A stretch of DNA of 64,000 nucleotides from Trachythela sp. YZ-2020 (Eukaryota > Cnidaria > Anthozoa > Malacalcyonacea > Clavulariidae), in the NCBI GenBank assembly GCA_016169945.1, contig JADLSH010000333.1, positions 1,798,001-1,862,000 of the forward strand, given 5' to 3'. This document shows positions 42,381 through 53,762 of this stretch, one piece after another. The notes under the pieces were generated by a model. It was not told the DNA's origin and did not search any database. It saw only the letters and a program-made list of their open reading frames with translations. Within the stretch, counting starts at the first letter, position 1. Each line of letters starts with the position of its first letter. Both the position numbers and the translations under genes were made by a program.

Positions 42381-45300
42381 ATTTCGTGAGCAACTTGTGA
42401 GAGATAATGAGGGATGGTATGAAACTGGGCTAACGTGGCAAGGAGATCACCCCACACTACCAAACAACAAGCAGGGCAGTCTGCGAAGATTGGAGCAGTT
42501 GACAAAGAAGCTGGAGAAGAATGGGATGACAGAAGAATACGGTGCAATTATAAGTGAGCAGAAAAATTTGGGAATTGTTGAGGCAGCCAATGAAGAAGCA
42601 GAAGGCGTAGAGTTTTACATCCCCCACAAGCCTGTGGTGAGGGACAATGTACAATCGACAAAGACTCGCATAGTCTATGATGCCTCATCTCGTGCGAATA
42701 CAGATGCTCCCTCACTTAATGATTGCCTCTATTCGGGACCAGTCCTCCAGAACAAGCTTTGGGATGTGATCATTAGGCAGAGAGCTTATCCTGTGGCTGT
42801 GAGTGGTGACTTGAAGAAAGCGTTTCTTCAGATTCGTATAAGACAATCGGAAAGAGACGCCCTGCGTTTCCATTGGAAGAGTAGTGAAGATGCCAACTTG
42901 GAAACATTGAGATTTACCAGAGCTTTATTCGGGTTAGTTTGTTCCCCTTTCTTGCTTGGGGGAGTACTTGAACACCACCTTGACATTTGGGAAGATAAGT
43001 TACCAATTACTGTCGCAGAGCTAAGGCGAAGTATGTATGTTGACGATTTGGTCAGTGGTGGTTGTACCGTGGTGGAAGCGAAGAGTGTAAAAGAAGAATC
43101 AACCAAGATCTTCGAAGATGGCGGTTTCCAGTTGCACAAATGGAATTCAAATATGCAAGAGTTGGAGAGAGAAGTTATTAGCGAAAGCGATGAGTTAAGC
43201 TACGCCAAACAACAGCTCCAACAAGATTGTGACGTACAAGCCAGCCTATTGGGCCTGGGTTGGGATAAAGATCGAGATGAGCTAAACGTTGTTCTACCCA
43301 CTGAGAATGTTGAGCCGACCAAACGGGGAGTGCTGCGAAAGTTGGCGAGAGTCTATGATCCCATTGGCATGATCTCTCCAGTGACTTTAGAAGGAAAAAT
43401 GATTTACCCGAAAATCTGCTGTGAAAAGAGTGGTTGGGATTCCGACTTAGACCCGCCTACTCTGCGAGCGTGGGAGAAATGGGAACGATCACTACCTCTC
43501 CAGGTGACCATGCCTCGTTCCATTGTCAGTCATCAAGAATCCATAGAATCCATTGAACTGCACAGTTTCGGTGATGCAAGCAAGCAAGGAGTGGGAGCTG
43601 CAGTTTATGCTGTGGTGAAACAAGCATCAGGAACCACTCAAAGGTTGGTAACCAGTAAAGCACGACTTGCCAAACAAGGACTCTCTATACCCCGTTTGGA
43701 GCTTATCGCTGCTCATATGGCCACTAACCTTGTCGCAAACGTGAAACGAGCTTTCGAAGATCTCCCATTATCGCAAGTATATGGATGGATGGACAGCACA
43801 GTAGTCCTCCATTGGATCCAGGCACAAGGAGAGTACAAACAGTTTGTTCAAAACAGACTACTGAAGATCAGAGTCCATTCAGAGATCACCTGGCGACATG
43901 TAAGAAGTGCAGAGAACCCTGCTGACTTAGCGAGTCGAGGAGGTCCAGTGACAGAAGATTTGTGGTGGAATGGTCCCATTTGGCTTGCTGACAAGGAGAA
44001 ATGGCCGCCAAATCTAGTGACGTCACCATCACAAGAATCCCAGCGGCGAAAGCCATCAGAGAAATCCTGACTATTGCACAACCCACAACAATCGAGCAAG
44101 ATAGCGATGAACTTGACCGTCTACTCGAAAAATATGATCTACACAAAACCCTGCGAATTTGTTCTTGGATCTTCAGATTCATATATAACCCGAGATCAAG
44201 AGAGAAATACAAAGGCCCGTTGACAGCCATAGAGATAGAAGAAGTGAAACGATGGTGGATCAAACGTGTTCAGCAACGAGCTACGGTCCAACCAGATTAC
44301 CCAGAAGTGAGAGCCAGTCTAAATCTTCAAGTCAACAACGATGGTCTACTCGAATGTCGAGGTCGAATCCAGGGAAGATACCCGGTTTATCTGCCGAACG
44401 ATGCCACCTTCACGAAGAAGCTTGTTAGGAGAGTACATTGTGAAACCTTGCATGGGGGAGTTGGTTTGACGATGGCAGCCATTAGAGAGCAGTACTGGAT
44501 TCCACGGTTGAGGCAACTCGTGAAAATGATGACGAAAGGATGTTGGGGCTGTAAACGGTTCCAAGTTACAGCTTTAGCTGCACCACCGCCTGGTCTGTTA
44601 CCAACTTGTAGAACGGAAGGAGCGACAGCATTTGAAGTCGTTGGGATTGACTTTGCTGGTCCAATACGTTATCGTCAGCGAGGAAAACGCGAGGGAAAAG
44701 CCTACTTAGCACTGTTTGCATGCAGTTTAACACGTGCGGTACACCTGGAAATTCTAGGCAGTTTGGAGATGAAAGAGTTCATACCGTGCCTTAAGCGATT
44801 CATTGCCAGACGTGGCCGTCCACGTAGGATCTATTCAGATAATGGCGGAACGTTCATTAAAGCGGAGAAATGGCTCAAAAGTGTGAGACGAGATGAGAAA
44901 TTGCATGGGTATTTGGAGAAGGAAGAGATCCAATGGCAGTTTAATTTGTCCAGAGCCCTTTCGGACAATTTGAAAGACTGATAGGCGTAGTGAAGCGAGC
45001 GTGGCGCAAGACTATTGGCGCAGCAACTTTGTCTTTGGAAGAACTGAGCGACCGTTAAGTTATGTCGAGGACGATGTCCAGTTACCCACATTGACTCCAC
45101 ATACATTCTTGTTCCAACGGTCAAATGACCTACCACAACAAGATCTGTGGCGAGAAGAAAATCCACAACTGAGAAAAAGAGCGAAATACCTCAACAAATG
45201 CAAGAACTCTCTTTGGTCTCGGTGGACCAAAGAGTACGTAACAGCACTCAGGGAACGTCATAATCTTAACCACAAACGGAAACGGTTTGACGTCAAAGAA

Positions 45301-45585
45301 GGAGAAGTAGTACTCGTGAAATCGGACTCGAAGAATCGGGGAACGTGGCCAATAGCTGTTGTGCAAGAGGTATTCCCGGGAACAGATGGCATTGTTCGTG
45401 GCGTGAGATTAAAGACAAAGAGGGGAACTCTTGAATGAGCGGTTCAGCATTTATATCCCCTGGAACTAGCGTGCGATCAACCTCCACCGAAAGAGAAACT
45501 GAACGCGGAAGCAACATCATTTAGACCGAAGCGAGCAGCAGCTGGTTTAGCCGAGGAAAGAATCAAAGCGATTGCGGATCTTGTT
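42381..45585 (+). pseudogene. BEL 1 polymerase: reverse transcriptase, RNase H, integrase, DUF5641
   Basis: Frame 42397-44070 has the reverse transcriptase (RIVYDASSRAN, VSGDLKKAFLQI, FGLVCSPFLLGG, YVDDLVSGG with both catalytic Asp) and RNase H-like region (LHSFGDASKQGVGAAVY, LELIAAHMA, GWMDSTVVLHWI). Frame 44001-44981 has the integrase: a His/Cys zinc part (HCETLHGG, CWGCKRF), then VGIDFAGPIRY and RIYSDNGGTF with the first two catalytic Asp. The Trp-Gly-rich stretch before the catalytic Glu is shortened and frameshifted near 44957. Frame 45001-45438 is the C-terminal DUF5641 part (RPLSYVEDDVQL, EGEVVLVKSD), ended by TGA 45436-45438 with open sequence beyond. The breaks make it inactive. Confidence 0.88.
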
Positions 45586-48112
45586 CCATGTCTTCGAGAA
45601 GGTATACATTTCCTCCCCGCACCTCCGACTCTGCCTGACTCTCAACGTATGTCAACGGCCGATTGTTCAAATTCCTTTCAATATCCATCACGACTTGCTC
45701 CATGCCTTCAAATGACAAGTGAGATCTTCCAAGCGTTTTATACAAAGTTTTCTTAACTTCTTTAATAAGCCTTCCGTAGAAACCTCCCCACCATGGAGAT
45801 TTAGCAAGGTTGAATTGCCACCTGATTTCTTCACTCGCAAGTTCGTTCTGCATTCTCTCGCTCTTCCTTATAATCTCACCCATTCAGCTGTAACTTTGAA
45901 AGTTTGAGCGTTATCCGATATCATCATTCGTGGCCTTGTTCTACGGGTAATAAAAGCGTTAAGTTTCCCCCGAAATTCTTCCGCTGTTTGATTCTTTGTT
46001 ACTTCCAAGTGAACCGCCCTTGAAGCCACGCAGGTAAATATTATGATATAACATTTCCCGTCTTCTTTCTTAGATATTTTGTAATGCAGAGGTCCTGCAA
46101 AGTCTACGCCAGTCACTTCAAATGGTCGGCTACCCTCCGTTCTGAAATTTGGCATTTTTGCAGTTGTTGGAGCTTCTAATGGCTTTGCTGAATACAATTT
46201 ACAAACGTTGCACTTGTTGATGACTTTCTTCACTTTCTCGCGTAGCTTCGGGATCCACCACGTTTCTCGAAGAGCTGCCATAGTGTTGGAAACGCCGAGA
46301 TGCATTATCTGATTGTGAACATGCGTAATGAGCTTGTTCTCGAATGTTCCTCCTCCAAGATAGATAGGCTGGTAATTCGTAACTCTTCCTTCACATTTGA
46401 GTATCCCCGTCTCAGGCTCTTCTACCAATTTCCATCCCGGTGATTGAAGGTCTGGCTGATTATCCTTCTGAACTCTCTTTACCCACTTATTTCTGGCACT
46501 CATGATTTCGTCCGTATTTAATGGACCGGTTATTCGCTTGTCTTTCTTTGCTTTCGAACGACAGTTATTCACAAAGCGCAGTACCCATGCTGTGACACGT
46601 AAAGTGCGCCAGTACGAACTTCGATCAAGTAGATCATCCCATTCATCCCATTCATCCGTTTCTCGCTCATTACAGAAGAAGACTGGTTGGGTGACTTTGT
46701 GCTCATCCAATGTCTCTTTGTTCTTCTTAAGTTCGGGTTGTTCAGGCCACTCGTCTTCTCTAAGGAGCCAGTTTGGTCCTGTAAACCACGCTTGTTTTTC
46801 AAGCTTATCTATGTTTGCACCCCTGCTTCCCAAGTCTGCAAGGTTCATTTTTGTTGGACAGTACTTCCAGGTAATGCTCACCTCGTCTGTAATCTCCGCT
46901 ATTTTCTTTACTCTGTTTGATACGAATACTTTCCAAGATTTGCCCGGATTGTTCATCCAGAATAGCGCAACAAGGCTATCCATCCATATGGTGACGGACT
47001 TGATAGGCCATACACGTAAAGCATTGCATAGATTTCTTGCCATGTTCGCGGCCATGTGACCGCTGACCAGTTCGAGTCTCGGTATTGATGTGTCCCGTTT
47101 CGATATTCGTGACTTTGAAGCTAGGAGGCCCTTAACAACGCCCGTACTACTCTCCACAACAGCGATAGCTACTGAACAACAAGCCAAAGTACTTGCATCG
47201 GCAAACATGTGCAGGTGTATTGCTTTCATTCTCCCGATACTTGTTTTGATACTTCGAGGCACTTTGATATTTCTCAGCTGTTTAGTCCACTTTAACCACT
47301 GGCACTTCAATTGTGGAGAAACTTCCGCATTCCAACCTTTCTTCTCGTCGCACACATCGCGATATATTCGTTTTCCTTCAGCTAGGGGTGGAGAGATTAT
47401 TCCAAGCGGGTCGTAGATGGTTCCTAAATGGCTAAGGATGCTTCGCTTGGTAACTGGTTCATCTGCTGGGTATTCAGGAACTGTCACCTGAAGGGTTTCC
47501 TCTCGTTTGTCCCACGGATGTCCCAGGAATTTCGTAGGGTTTGGCATGTCACTGCTCTCTAATGACTCAACATTACTTTCCCACTTATGAACAGGAAACT
47601 TGCCGCTCTCCAAGATCCTGCTGCTTTCTTCTTTGAACTTTATCAAGCTATCCAGATCCTCCCCGCCATGCATTAAATTGTCCACATAGGTGTTTTTCTT
47701 CAGGGCGTCGATGGTATCTTAAAATTATGAGGGTTGGTTTTCGAGATGGTGTTGCAAGGTTGCACCCAATACAAAGGGACTAGCCTCCGCCCCAAAGGGT
47801 ACACGCGTGAATCGTAAGTGTTTCTCCATGCCGTTCACGTTGTATAGAAACCTGAAGGAATCACGATCTTCCTCCTTCACTTCCTTTCTGAATGTCAGCT
47901 AGTATTAGATTCTGCATTAACCGTGCTCGCACGAGTATGTCCCATAGATGTGGTTGTAATGGAGGACCAGTATACATACAATCGTTTATGCTCTCTGACG
48001 ATGCATTAGGCTTCGCACTCGCATCAAATACCATTCGTACTTTAGTTGTGGTTGCATTCTGCCATACAACCGGTTTGTGTGGCATGTAATAGACACGGTC
48101 CCCAGTCGGTTT
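45563..48112 (-). pseudogene. BEL 2 polymerase: reverse transcriptase, RNase H, integrase with mutated active site
   Basis: The frame at 47861-48085 starts the reverse transcriptase (VRMVFDASAKPNASSESIND, LILADIQK). A shifted segment at 47705-47860 carries FTRVPFGAEASPFVLG, and 45868-47700 has YVDNLMHGG (Asn instead of the second Asp), the RNase H-like part (HMFADASTLACCSVA, IWMDSLVALFWM) and the integrase (HNQIMHLG, CNVCKLY, VTGVDFAGPLHY, MISDNAQTF). The frame 45563-45883 completes the integrase with [14 protein letters not shown], where the catalytic Glu position is Gly (codon at 45773-45775). YVDN occurs in some BEL lineages so may not be a defect; the Glu to Gly change is. Confidence 0.86.
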
Positions 48113-49917
48113 CTATGGGGCTTCTTCCACCACACCTTCATTTAACTGTTCGTTTATAATGTTGTCGTATTCTTGCTTTAGCTCAGGTGTTTTATCCAAT
48201 TTCCTATTCACATACTGCAACCGTTTTCTGCTTTGCTGCTCGTTCGTATCTGATGGCTTCCTTCCAGAGATCCATGGGAAATTGATCTCATACCTCCCGC
48301 TTTCCTTTCTCGCGATGTTCTCTGTAAATTCGTTTAGAATTTCACTGTTGGTATCTCCTCTGTCTTCAACTCCCAACACATCTAAGCTGTACAGTCTCTC
48401 ACAGTCACTAGTCTCTCTAGCAAACATGCACTGATCATCGGTGTAGTCGTTGCCCCCATGAATTACCCATCCAAAGCTGGTTTCTTCAACTATTGAGTCT
48501 CCCTGCTCCCCCTTGCACACAGTTTCAGTACGAATTCGACTGAATGTTTTGTCTCCGATGATGAGATGTATCTGGCAATCTCCATTTTCTGTGAAGTAAA
48601 ATGTTTTATCTTTTGTATGTTCATACTTTAATTTAAGCTCACGAATGTTAGGTCTTCTGACAGTTGTAAAGTCTGGTAGTTTCGAACCAGTAACCTCGAT
48701 TTCCTCTTGTGCTTCCCCATCTAGGGAATTGATTTCAGTTTTGTATATTGGCATCGATTGCTTTGTAACCCCATTCAAGGTGACAATTTCTCTTGCTTCA
48801 TGGCGGTTTGGCTTCAAATTCAACTTTTTGGCTGCCTCCCGAGATACAAAGTTCCTAGCAGACCCAGTGTCTAAATAAGCCCACATCACCTCCCCCTGCA
48901 TCTTAACAGGAATGATGGCTGGTAATGCATTTCTCTCAGGGGACCTGCTGTAGCCATTGAGTACACCCCCCGTTTCGGATTTAGGATTTTGAATCTTATC
49001 GCATATGCTGGTGTGATGTTTTGATCCACACTTGAAACAACCACGGCTCTGGCACTGGGACCCCCTGTGCCCAGTGCGCCCACAATTAAAGCATAAGTTC
49101 TTGTCAACAAAGAACTTCTTTCTCTGAGTTTGTACGACCACTGTTTTACATTCATCGCTCCAATGTTCCCCACTACAAAAGATACACTTTGGTTTTGGCT
49201 TCCCACCCCCACCAAACCAGTTTCTTTCCCTTTTTCGATGATCAGTTGGGGGTCTAGAACCATCCTCGTATTTGTTCCGTTTTAACCATGCTTGTAAGTT
49301 TTTAATAAGGGTTTCCATCCTCCACTCCTCCCAACTATCATCTACCCTCACTAAATCGGGCTTCACATGTGGTAGTTTATTTAATGTATTCATAACAAAC
49401 CCCTGTAATTTGTCTCCCTCTCCCAGGGTGTGCAGAGCATCAAAGTTGTGGCTTAGTTTATCATAAAATTCTTGAATTCTTTCATGATTTGTCCCTCGAA
49501 TAGTTGGTAGGTTTATTTCTCTTTCACGCTCTCGTAATTCCCGCTGACGACGGTCTTCTTTCTCACGCTCTGCTTCTTTCGCTCTATTTCGTCGTTAATT
49601 TGCCTCTGTTTTCCGTTCTAGGCTTCCGATAATTTCCCCATGTTTTCCACTAATGGTGTATAATCTTCCTTGATTTCCTTCCGCCACTGTCGAACATTCC
49701 TTGCTGTTTCCCCGCGATCGATTTTCAATTCTTGAATACTCGCAACTAGAGTGTTTATTTTCTCCCAAATCGCTGTTGCTTGGTTATTTATAATCTTGAT
49801 CTCGTTAAAATCCCCTTCCTTGATTGTTTCGTCGGCATTCTCAACGTAATATTTTAGCTTTTCGATTTCCTTGTTTATCTCAAGTTGTAACTTTTCCTCT
49901 GTCTCCTCGTTGCTCAT
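48113..49917 (-). pseudogene. BEL 2 Gag and aspartic protease, internally deleted
   Basis: From ATG 49917 a coiled-coil Gag N-terminus of 99 codons ends at 49618. After an Arg/Glu-rich segment the capsid region is cut short: most of the DUF1759-type part is missing and reading resumes with NHERIQEFYDKL near 49480, continuing into the frame 48113-49393. That frame has three Cys clusters (CIFCSGEHWSDEC, CFNCGRTGHRGSQC, CFKCGSKHHTSIC) and the protease site AYLDTGSARNFVS. A single in-frame TAG (48113-48115) separates it from the polymerase frame, which then continues in the same frame. Confidence 0.86.
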
Positions 49918-49987
49918 GTCTCAAGTTGAAATATTGCTCAAATATAAGCCTCAAATTTGTCAAATAAATCCTGGTCACGGCACCATT

Positions 49988-50180
49988 TGTGTGCTGGCGA
50001 ATTAAAATTACACACAAACCAATATATTTGAAATAAAAATTAAAATAAAATACAAAATACGCCATAAATGTCTCACTAAACTCGCTTTTAAACTCCCAAA
50101 ATTGTCACGTTGTCAACCGTTCCCATGGTAACCTAATATATTCCGTTGGGGGTGTGGCACAGGCTTCTTCATTCAGCTCA
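49988..50180 (-). repeat. 5' LTR of BEL/Pao element 2 and primer-binding site
   Basis: On the minus strand the segment begins TGAGCTGAATGAAG at the edge of the minisatellite and ends CCAGCACACA; TGGTGCCGTGACC at 49973-49985 follows as likely primer-binding site. The 5' edge may be trimmed, since it does not begin with the TGTTG seen in element 1. Confidence 0.65.
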
Positions 50181-50181
50181 T

Positions 50182-50222
50182 GGGGATAAAACGCGGATAT
50201 GGGGATAAAACGCGGATATGGG
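50182..50222. repeat. Two units of the 19 bp minisatellite at the far edge of the BEL composite
   Basis: ATGGGGATAAAACGCGGAT recurs twice, identical to the array at 39586-39886, about 10 kb away and directly against the LTR of element 2. Confidence 0.95.
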
Positions 50223-50426
50223 CGCTTTCATGCCTAAAATATAAGATATAGATAGATAGATAGAAAATATCTGTGTATTTTACTAATATCTGTGTATTTT
50301 ACTAATTTAGGTCGATCAATCTGTCGCGCCTGACAAAATAGCAAGCAGTATATGATTATTTATAGTTTTAGACTTTTAATAACACTTATTGATGTGTAGA
50401 CTTGCTCCGGGTAGACCTCTGCTAGT

Positions 50427-50512
50427 CGAGGGCAGCACTGGTCGAGGGCAGCACTGGTCGAGGGCAGCACTGGCGAGCGACGAAGTCGAGGGCAGCACTG
50501 GTCGAGGGCATT
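50427..50512. repeat. 16 bp tandem repeat
   Basis: TCGAGGGCAGCACTGG occurs about five times, interrupted once by GCGAGCGACGAAG. GC-rich relative to its surroundings. Confidence 0.9.
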
Positions 50513-51160
50513 TGAGAAAGTCTAATTGACGTGTATCTAGCCGATTTCTTGACATGCACGCTCATTAGGGCCATTTATACAGGGGGGAAAGTCACAACTT
50601 TCATACATATGACGCGTCTTATATAAGACGCGAATGTCTTATGTAAGCCACGAATACACTCGTATTAAATGCTCAAATTTTAAATAAGAACAGGGTTTAG
50701 GCTGTTCCGCGACTTATTAGAATATGAACATTTATACGAGTGTGTCCGCGTCTTATATATATATATATATATGGAACGCATCTTTTGTCAGTCTCGACTT
50801 ATATGCAATGATGCGGCTGCTATTTGTTGAAGTGAAAACTTGCGCTAATTCGATGAGACTTTATTAACGAAAACCGACCTGTGACGATTTTTTTTTCACA
50901 CGATTTCACAGTTTTGCCGACAACAGGTTGAGAGCGCGGTGTGAAATAATTAAGACTCTATAATCTTGTGCTGGTAAATCGGAAACAGATCCGGTGAACA
51001 ATCCACGTGCTAATATATCTGTTAGGTGTATTACAGTTGACAATGGTAAAACAATTTTTTCTAAGGTTACCTTAACGTATATGCAAATAGTATTATAAAT
51101 AGTATTACACTTGGAGGTGTGATAAATTTCGATTGCCCTCGCAGGCGGCATGTTGTAAAA
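50513..51160. other. No gene; repeat sequence shared with the window end
   Basis: Only short frames without domains. Loose inverted repeats around CGTCTTATATAAGACGCG (50624-50641) and a (TA)n run at 50755-50772 are present. The segment 50932-51034 is repeated in inverted orientation at 63898-64000. Confidence 0.5.
50932..51034 (+). repeat. Inverted partner of the window's right end
   Basis: TTGAGAGCGCGGTGTGAAAT through GTTAGGTGTA matches the reverse complement of 63898-64000 with only a few mismatches. The partner is cut by the window end, so the full repeat is longer. Confidence 0.9.
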
Positions 51161-51330
51161 CATGGACTGGACTATGGATTGGACTGGACTTGTAAACTAT
51201 GGACTGGACTGGACTTGTAAACTATGGACTGGACTGGACTTGTAAAACATCGACTGGACTGGACTTGTAAAACATGGACTTGTAAAACATGGACTTGTAA
51301 AACATGGACTTGTAAAACATGGACTTGTAG
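51161..51330. repeat. Compound minisatellite based on ATGGACTTGTAAAAC
   Basis: The right part has a 15 bp unit, AAAACATGGACTTGT, about four times; the left part has a longer unit in which GGACT is doubled (GGACTGGACTTGTAAACTAT). The open frames in it (VLQVHVLQVHV on the minus strand, KTWTCKTWTC on the plus) reflect the repeat only. Confidence 0.92.
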
Positions 51331-51930
51331 GCAAGATTCTTGTTGTAGTTTATCTGTTAATAATAATTTAGATAAACTACTAAGTCTGAGACTAAGAAAA
51401 TCTGGATATGTCATTTTTAATCTTTTATTTTAAACTTGTCTTTAAATCAATATTCCCTATTTGCAACACATTGTATATAATCAGTATACTTTACTGTTCC
51501 CAAACAAAACATAACTCATTAGAAAATATGCATTTATCCGTAAATTACTTATTTCCTCCGTCGTCAATGGAAGGAAATTTTACAAGATATGCAGACCAAA
51601 TAGCTAAAATTTGCAAAGTGCTTCCGAATATTCAAATAGCATAGAACACGATTAAAGTTAAATGTCATTGAAAATCGAAAGTTCGCGCCGCATTGCCACA
51701 TTTCTTAATTAAATAGATTTATAGCATTTGCATTTTCCACACGCGCGTTTACGCACGGACATGCAGCTTTTAGACTTATTGCTTTACAAATATTTTATTA
51801 TTCATATACGAATCTGTGTCAAAGGCAAAGGAAAGCTTCCCTATAAATGCACTGATATTCAGTTAAGGATTTTCCCCAATCGTACGTAGTGCTTTGTCGG
51901 CGTTAAGAAAAATGATATTTTTGTCGCAAA

Positions 51931-53762
51931 ATGATTACCCCACACGTTGCGAATTATACTGCCGCATTGCAATTTTGTGTCTGTTCTCAATGTAACGGCA
52001 GTGCTGTATTTGCAATGTTCGGTAGTTTCAAGCTTCCTAAGCTAACCCAAAAGCAACATAATAAGCCTGATTTACCAAAATTTGAATGGGCGAAGGTAAT
52101 AAAACAGAAAAAGCTTGGATCTGGTAGTTTTGGTTCGGTGCACCTGGCGAAATATGTTCACAGCGCTACCAGTGAACTGGATGTCGTTGTAAAAAATTGA
52201 AGAATGTATCTCGTGATTCCGAGACTCGATTTGTGAAAGAAGCAACGATTTTTAATGATTTTAAAGGGCACAGAAACATAACAGAATTTTTGGGACTGTG
52301 TACCGAACCATACGCAATAATGATGCAGTATTCGTGTTTCAACTTTGCCGTATTTGGAGTTGATAGTAGCGTCAGTTCCTTGCCGATTTTCTTCAGTTTA
52401 TGGACACTGAATGTAATTTTTCATCATTTTCTGAAGTTTTGCCTGTATGCGTGAATGATATCGTTACTGGCCTGGACTATCTTCACAGCCATAATGTAGC
52501 GCATCATGATTTAAAACCTGGGAACATTTTGGTCTGTAATCAACACTTGTGCAATAGCAGTGATGATACTGTTCTTGGTAAAGCTTATCAAGCTTGTCCG
52601 ATTGTCTGCCGTTTAAGTGACTTTGGTCTTAGTCGGAGTGTCGACGTACAAACCAAGTCAGTTCTAACATCGAAGACAACGTCGATCAGTTGTGGTACGC
52701 CTGTGTATATGGCTCCAGAGATTCATTTGAATCAACTTTTCATGGCTGGACAAGAAGACCTCAGGCGGGCAGATATGTGGTCACTCGGTCTTGTAATGCA
52801 TGTCATGCTTAATCCAGATCTCGGTAGCCCGTATAGAACTGAATTGACGCAGACTGCTGCTGTTGACCCCCAAGTGGCGCTTAGAAATATTATTGGGAAA
52901 CAGCAACTGCCACAACATTCTTCAAAATATGAACAGTTGAGAGTTTCAACATGGTGGCAACTAGAACATATTTTTCTTTCCTGTGCCGATTTTAATCCCA
53001 TGTCAAGGCCATCCACCGCACAGTTGCTTTGATGTATTCGTGAGAATTTGGAGGAATATTTCAACCGTATTCCTTTGTCAGTTAGCCAAAGTACTGTCTT
53101 GGAGCAATTCGATCACTGTGTCGCTGCAGGTTTGTCCCATTCTACAGAGCAACCCATCACACTTCCAGAAAATGACGGGACCAACAGTTGTGCATTTCTT
53201 TCCCTTGGAATTTGCGATCGACTTCTACACGATCAAGAAATTTTGCAAAAGAATGCGTTGGAAAAAATTCACGAAATTGCTGAAAATGTAATATGTAGTC
53301 TTCCTTCGAATGTAAATAAGCACCGAAATGTTGGCCAATTTTATGACGTCGCGGAAGCCTATTCCATTATGTCAGATAACGGCATGCTTTCGAAAAAGTA
53401 CGAAATCTTCGAGTCATGCGTCTCAGCCAATACCGTATTTTCGTCGGGCGGAAGGGAAGAGTTAATGACCACCTTAACCTCAAAGATTGCCCAAGGGAAA
53501 ATGTCTGTCGGAATCTATACCTGTAGTCCATACATTTTCACGATTGGGGTTTGCAATGATGCTCTTTTTGTCGTCGACACACACCCGGTAAACCACGAGC
53601 TTGGAGGAAATGGCAATGGTCTTCTGCTGATGACTCCCGATTCAAGCCCTCGTGTAAAATGGTTGTTCAGTGGGTTATAAAGCGATTGAAGATGGCTGGA
53701 ATAGAAGAGAACATCAGACAAAGCATGACCTGGCTGAATCCGTATCAAGGTTAGTAATCTAA
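51931..53762 (+). pseudogene. Protein kinase joined to a cysteine-peptidase-like domain, decayed
   Basis: The kinase part shows the Gly loop LGSGSFGSVHLAKY, a VVVK lysine strand, HHDLKPGNILV (catalytic loop, His-His-Asp for His-Arg-Asp), LSDFGLSR and CGTPVYMAPEI, then DMWSLGLVMHVM and a C-lobe ending MSRPSTAQLL. In the same frame, after a TGA at 53030-53032, a second domain follows: TNSCAFLSLGICDRLL (candidate nucleophile Cys) and DALFVVDTHPVNHELGG (candidate His), the layout of papain-fold/tegument-like peptidases. One-base losses near 52190 (an A-run at the lysine strand) and 52388, and a frameshift near 53672, break the frame; the tail then reads to TAA 53760-53762. No introns are seen, so it may be a retrocopy or part of a mobile element. 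The peptidase assignment is weaker than the kinase one. Confidence 0.75.

Larger units (their letters stand above)
40212..45585 (+). mobile_element. BEL/Pao LTR retrotransposon 1, 3'-truncated
   Basis: LTR, primer-binding site, Gag, protease, reverse transcriptase, RNase H, integrase and DUF5641-like tail follow in the BEL/Pao order. The element stops at about 45585, inside or just after its C-terminal coding end, where it meets element 2 in the opposite orientation. There is no 3' LTR. Confidence 0.88.
45586..50180 (-). mobile_element. BEL/Pao LTR retrotransposon 2, 3'-truncated, opposite orientation
   Basis: Read on the minus strand from 50180: LTR, primer-binding site, Gag, protease, reverse transcriptase, RNase H and integrase, ending at about 45586 in the integrase C-terminal region. 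Sequence differs clearly from element 1 at the protein level, so they are different families. No 3' LTR is present. Confidence 0.88.

Noticed and set aside
42380..42396. Programmed frameshift between BEL 1 protease and polymerase
   Set aside because: The junction contains a local tandem duplication (CGTGAGCAACTTGTGA twice), so a mutation explains the break better than recoding.
46502..47059. 185-codon plus-strand frame
   Set aside because: Antisense shadow of the BEL 2 RNase H/integrase region.
51172..51433. Open frames on both strands over QVHVLQVHV / KTWTCKTWTC
   Set aside because: Simple consequence of the 15 bp tandem repeat.
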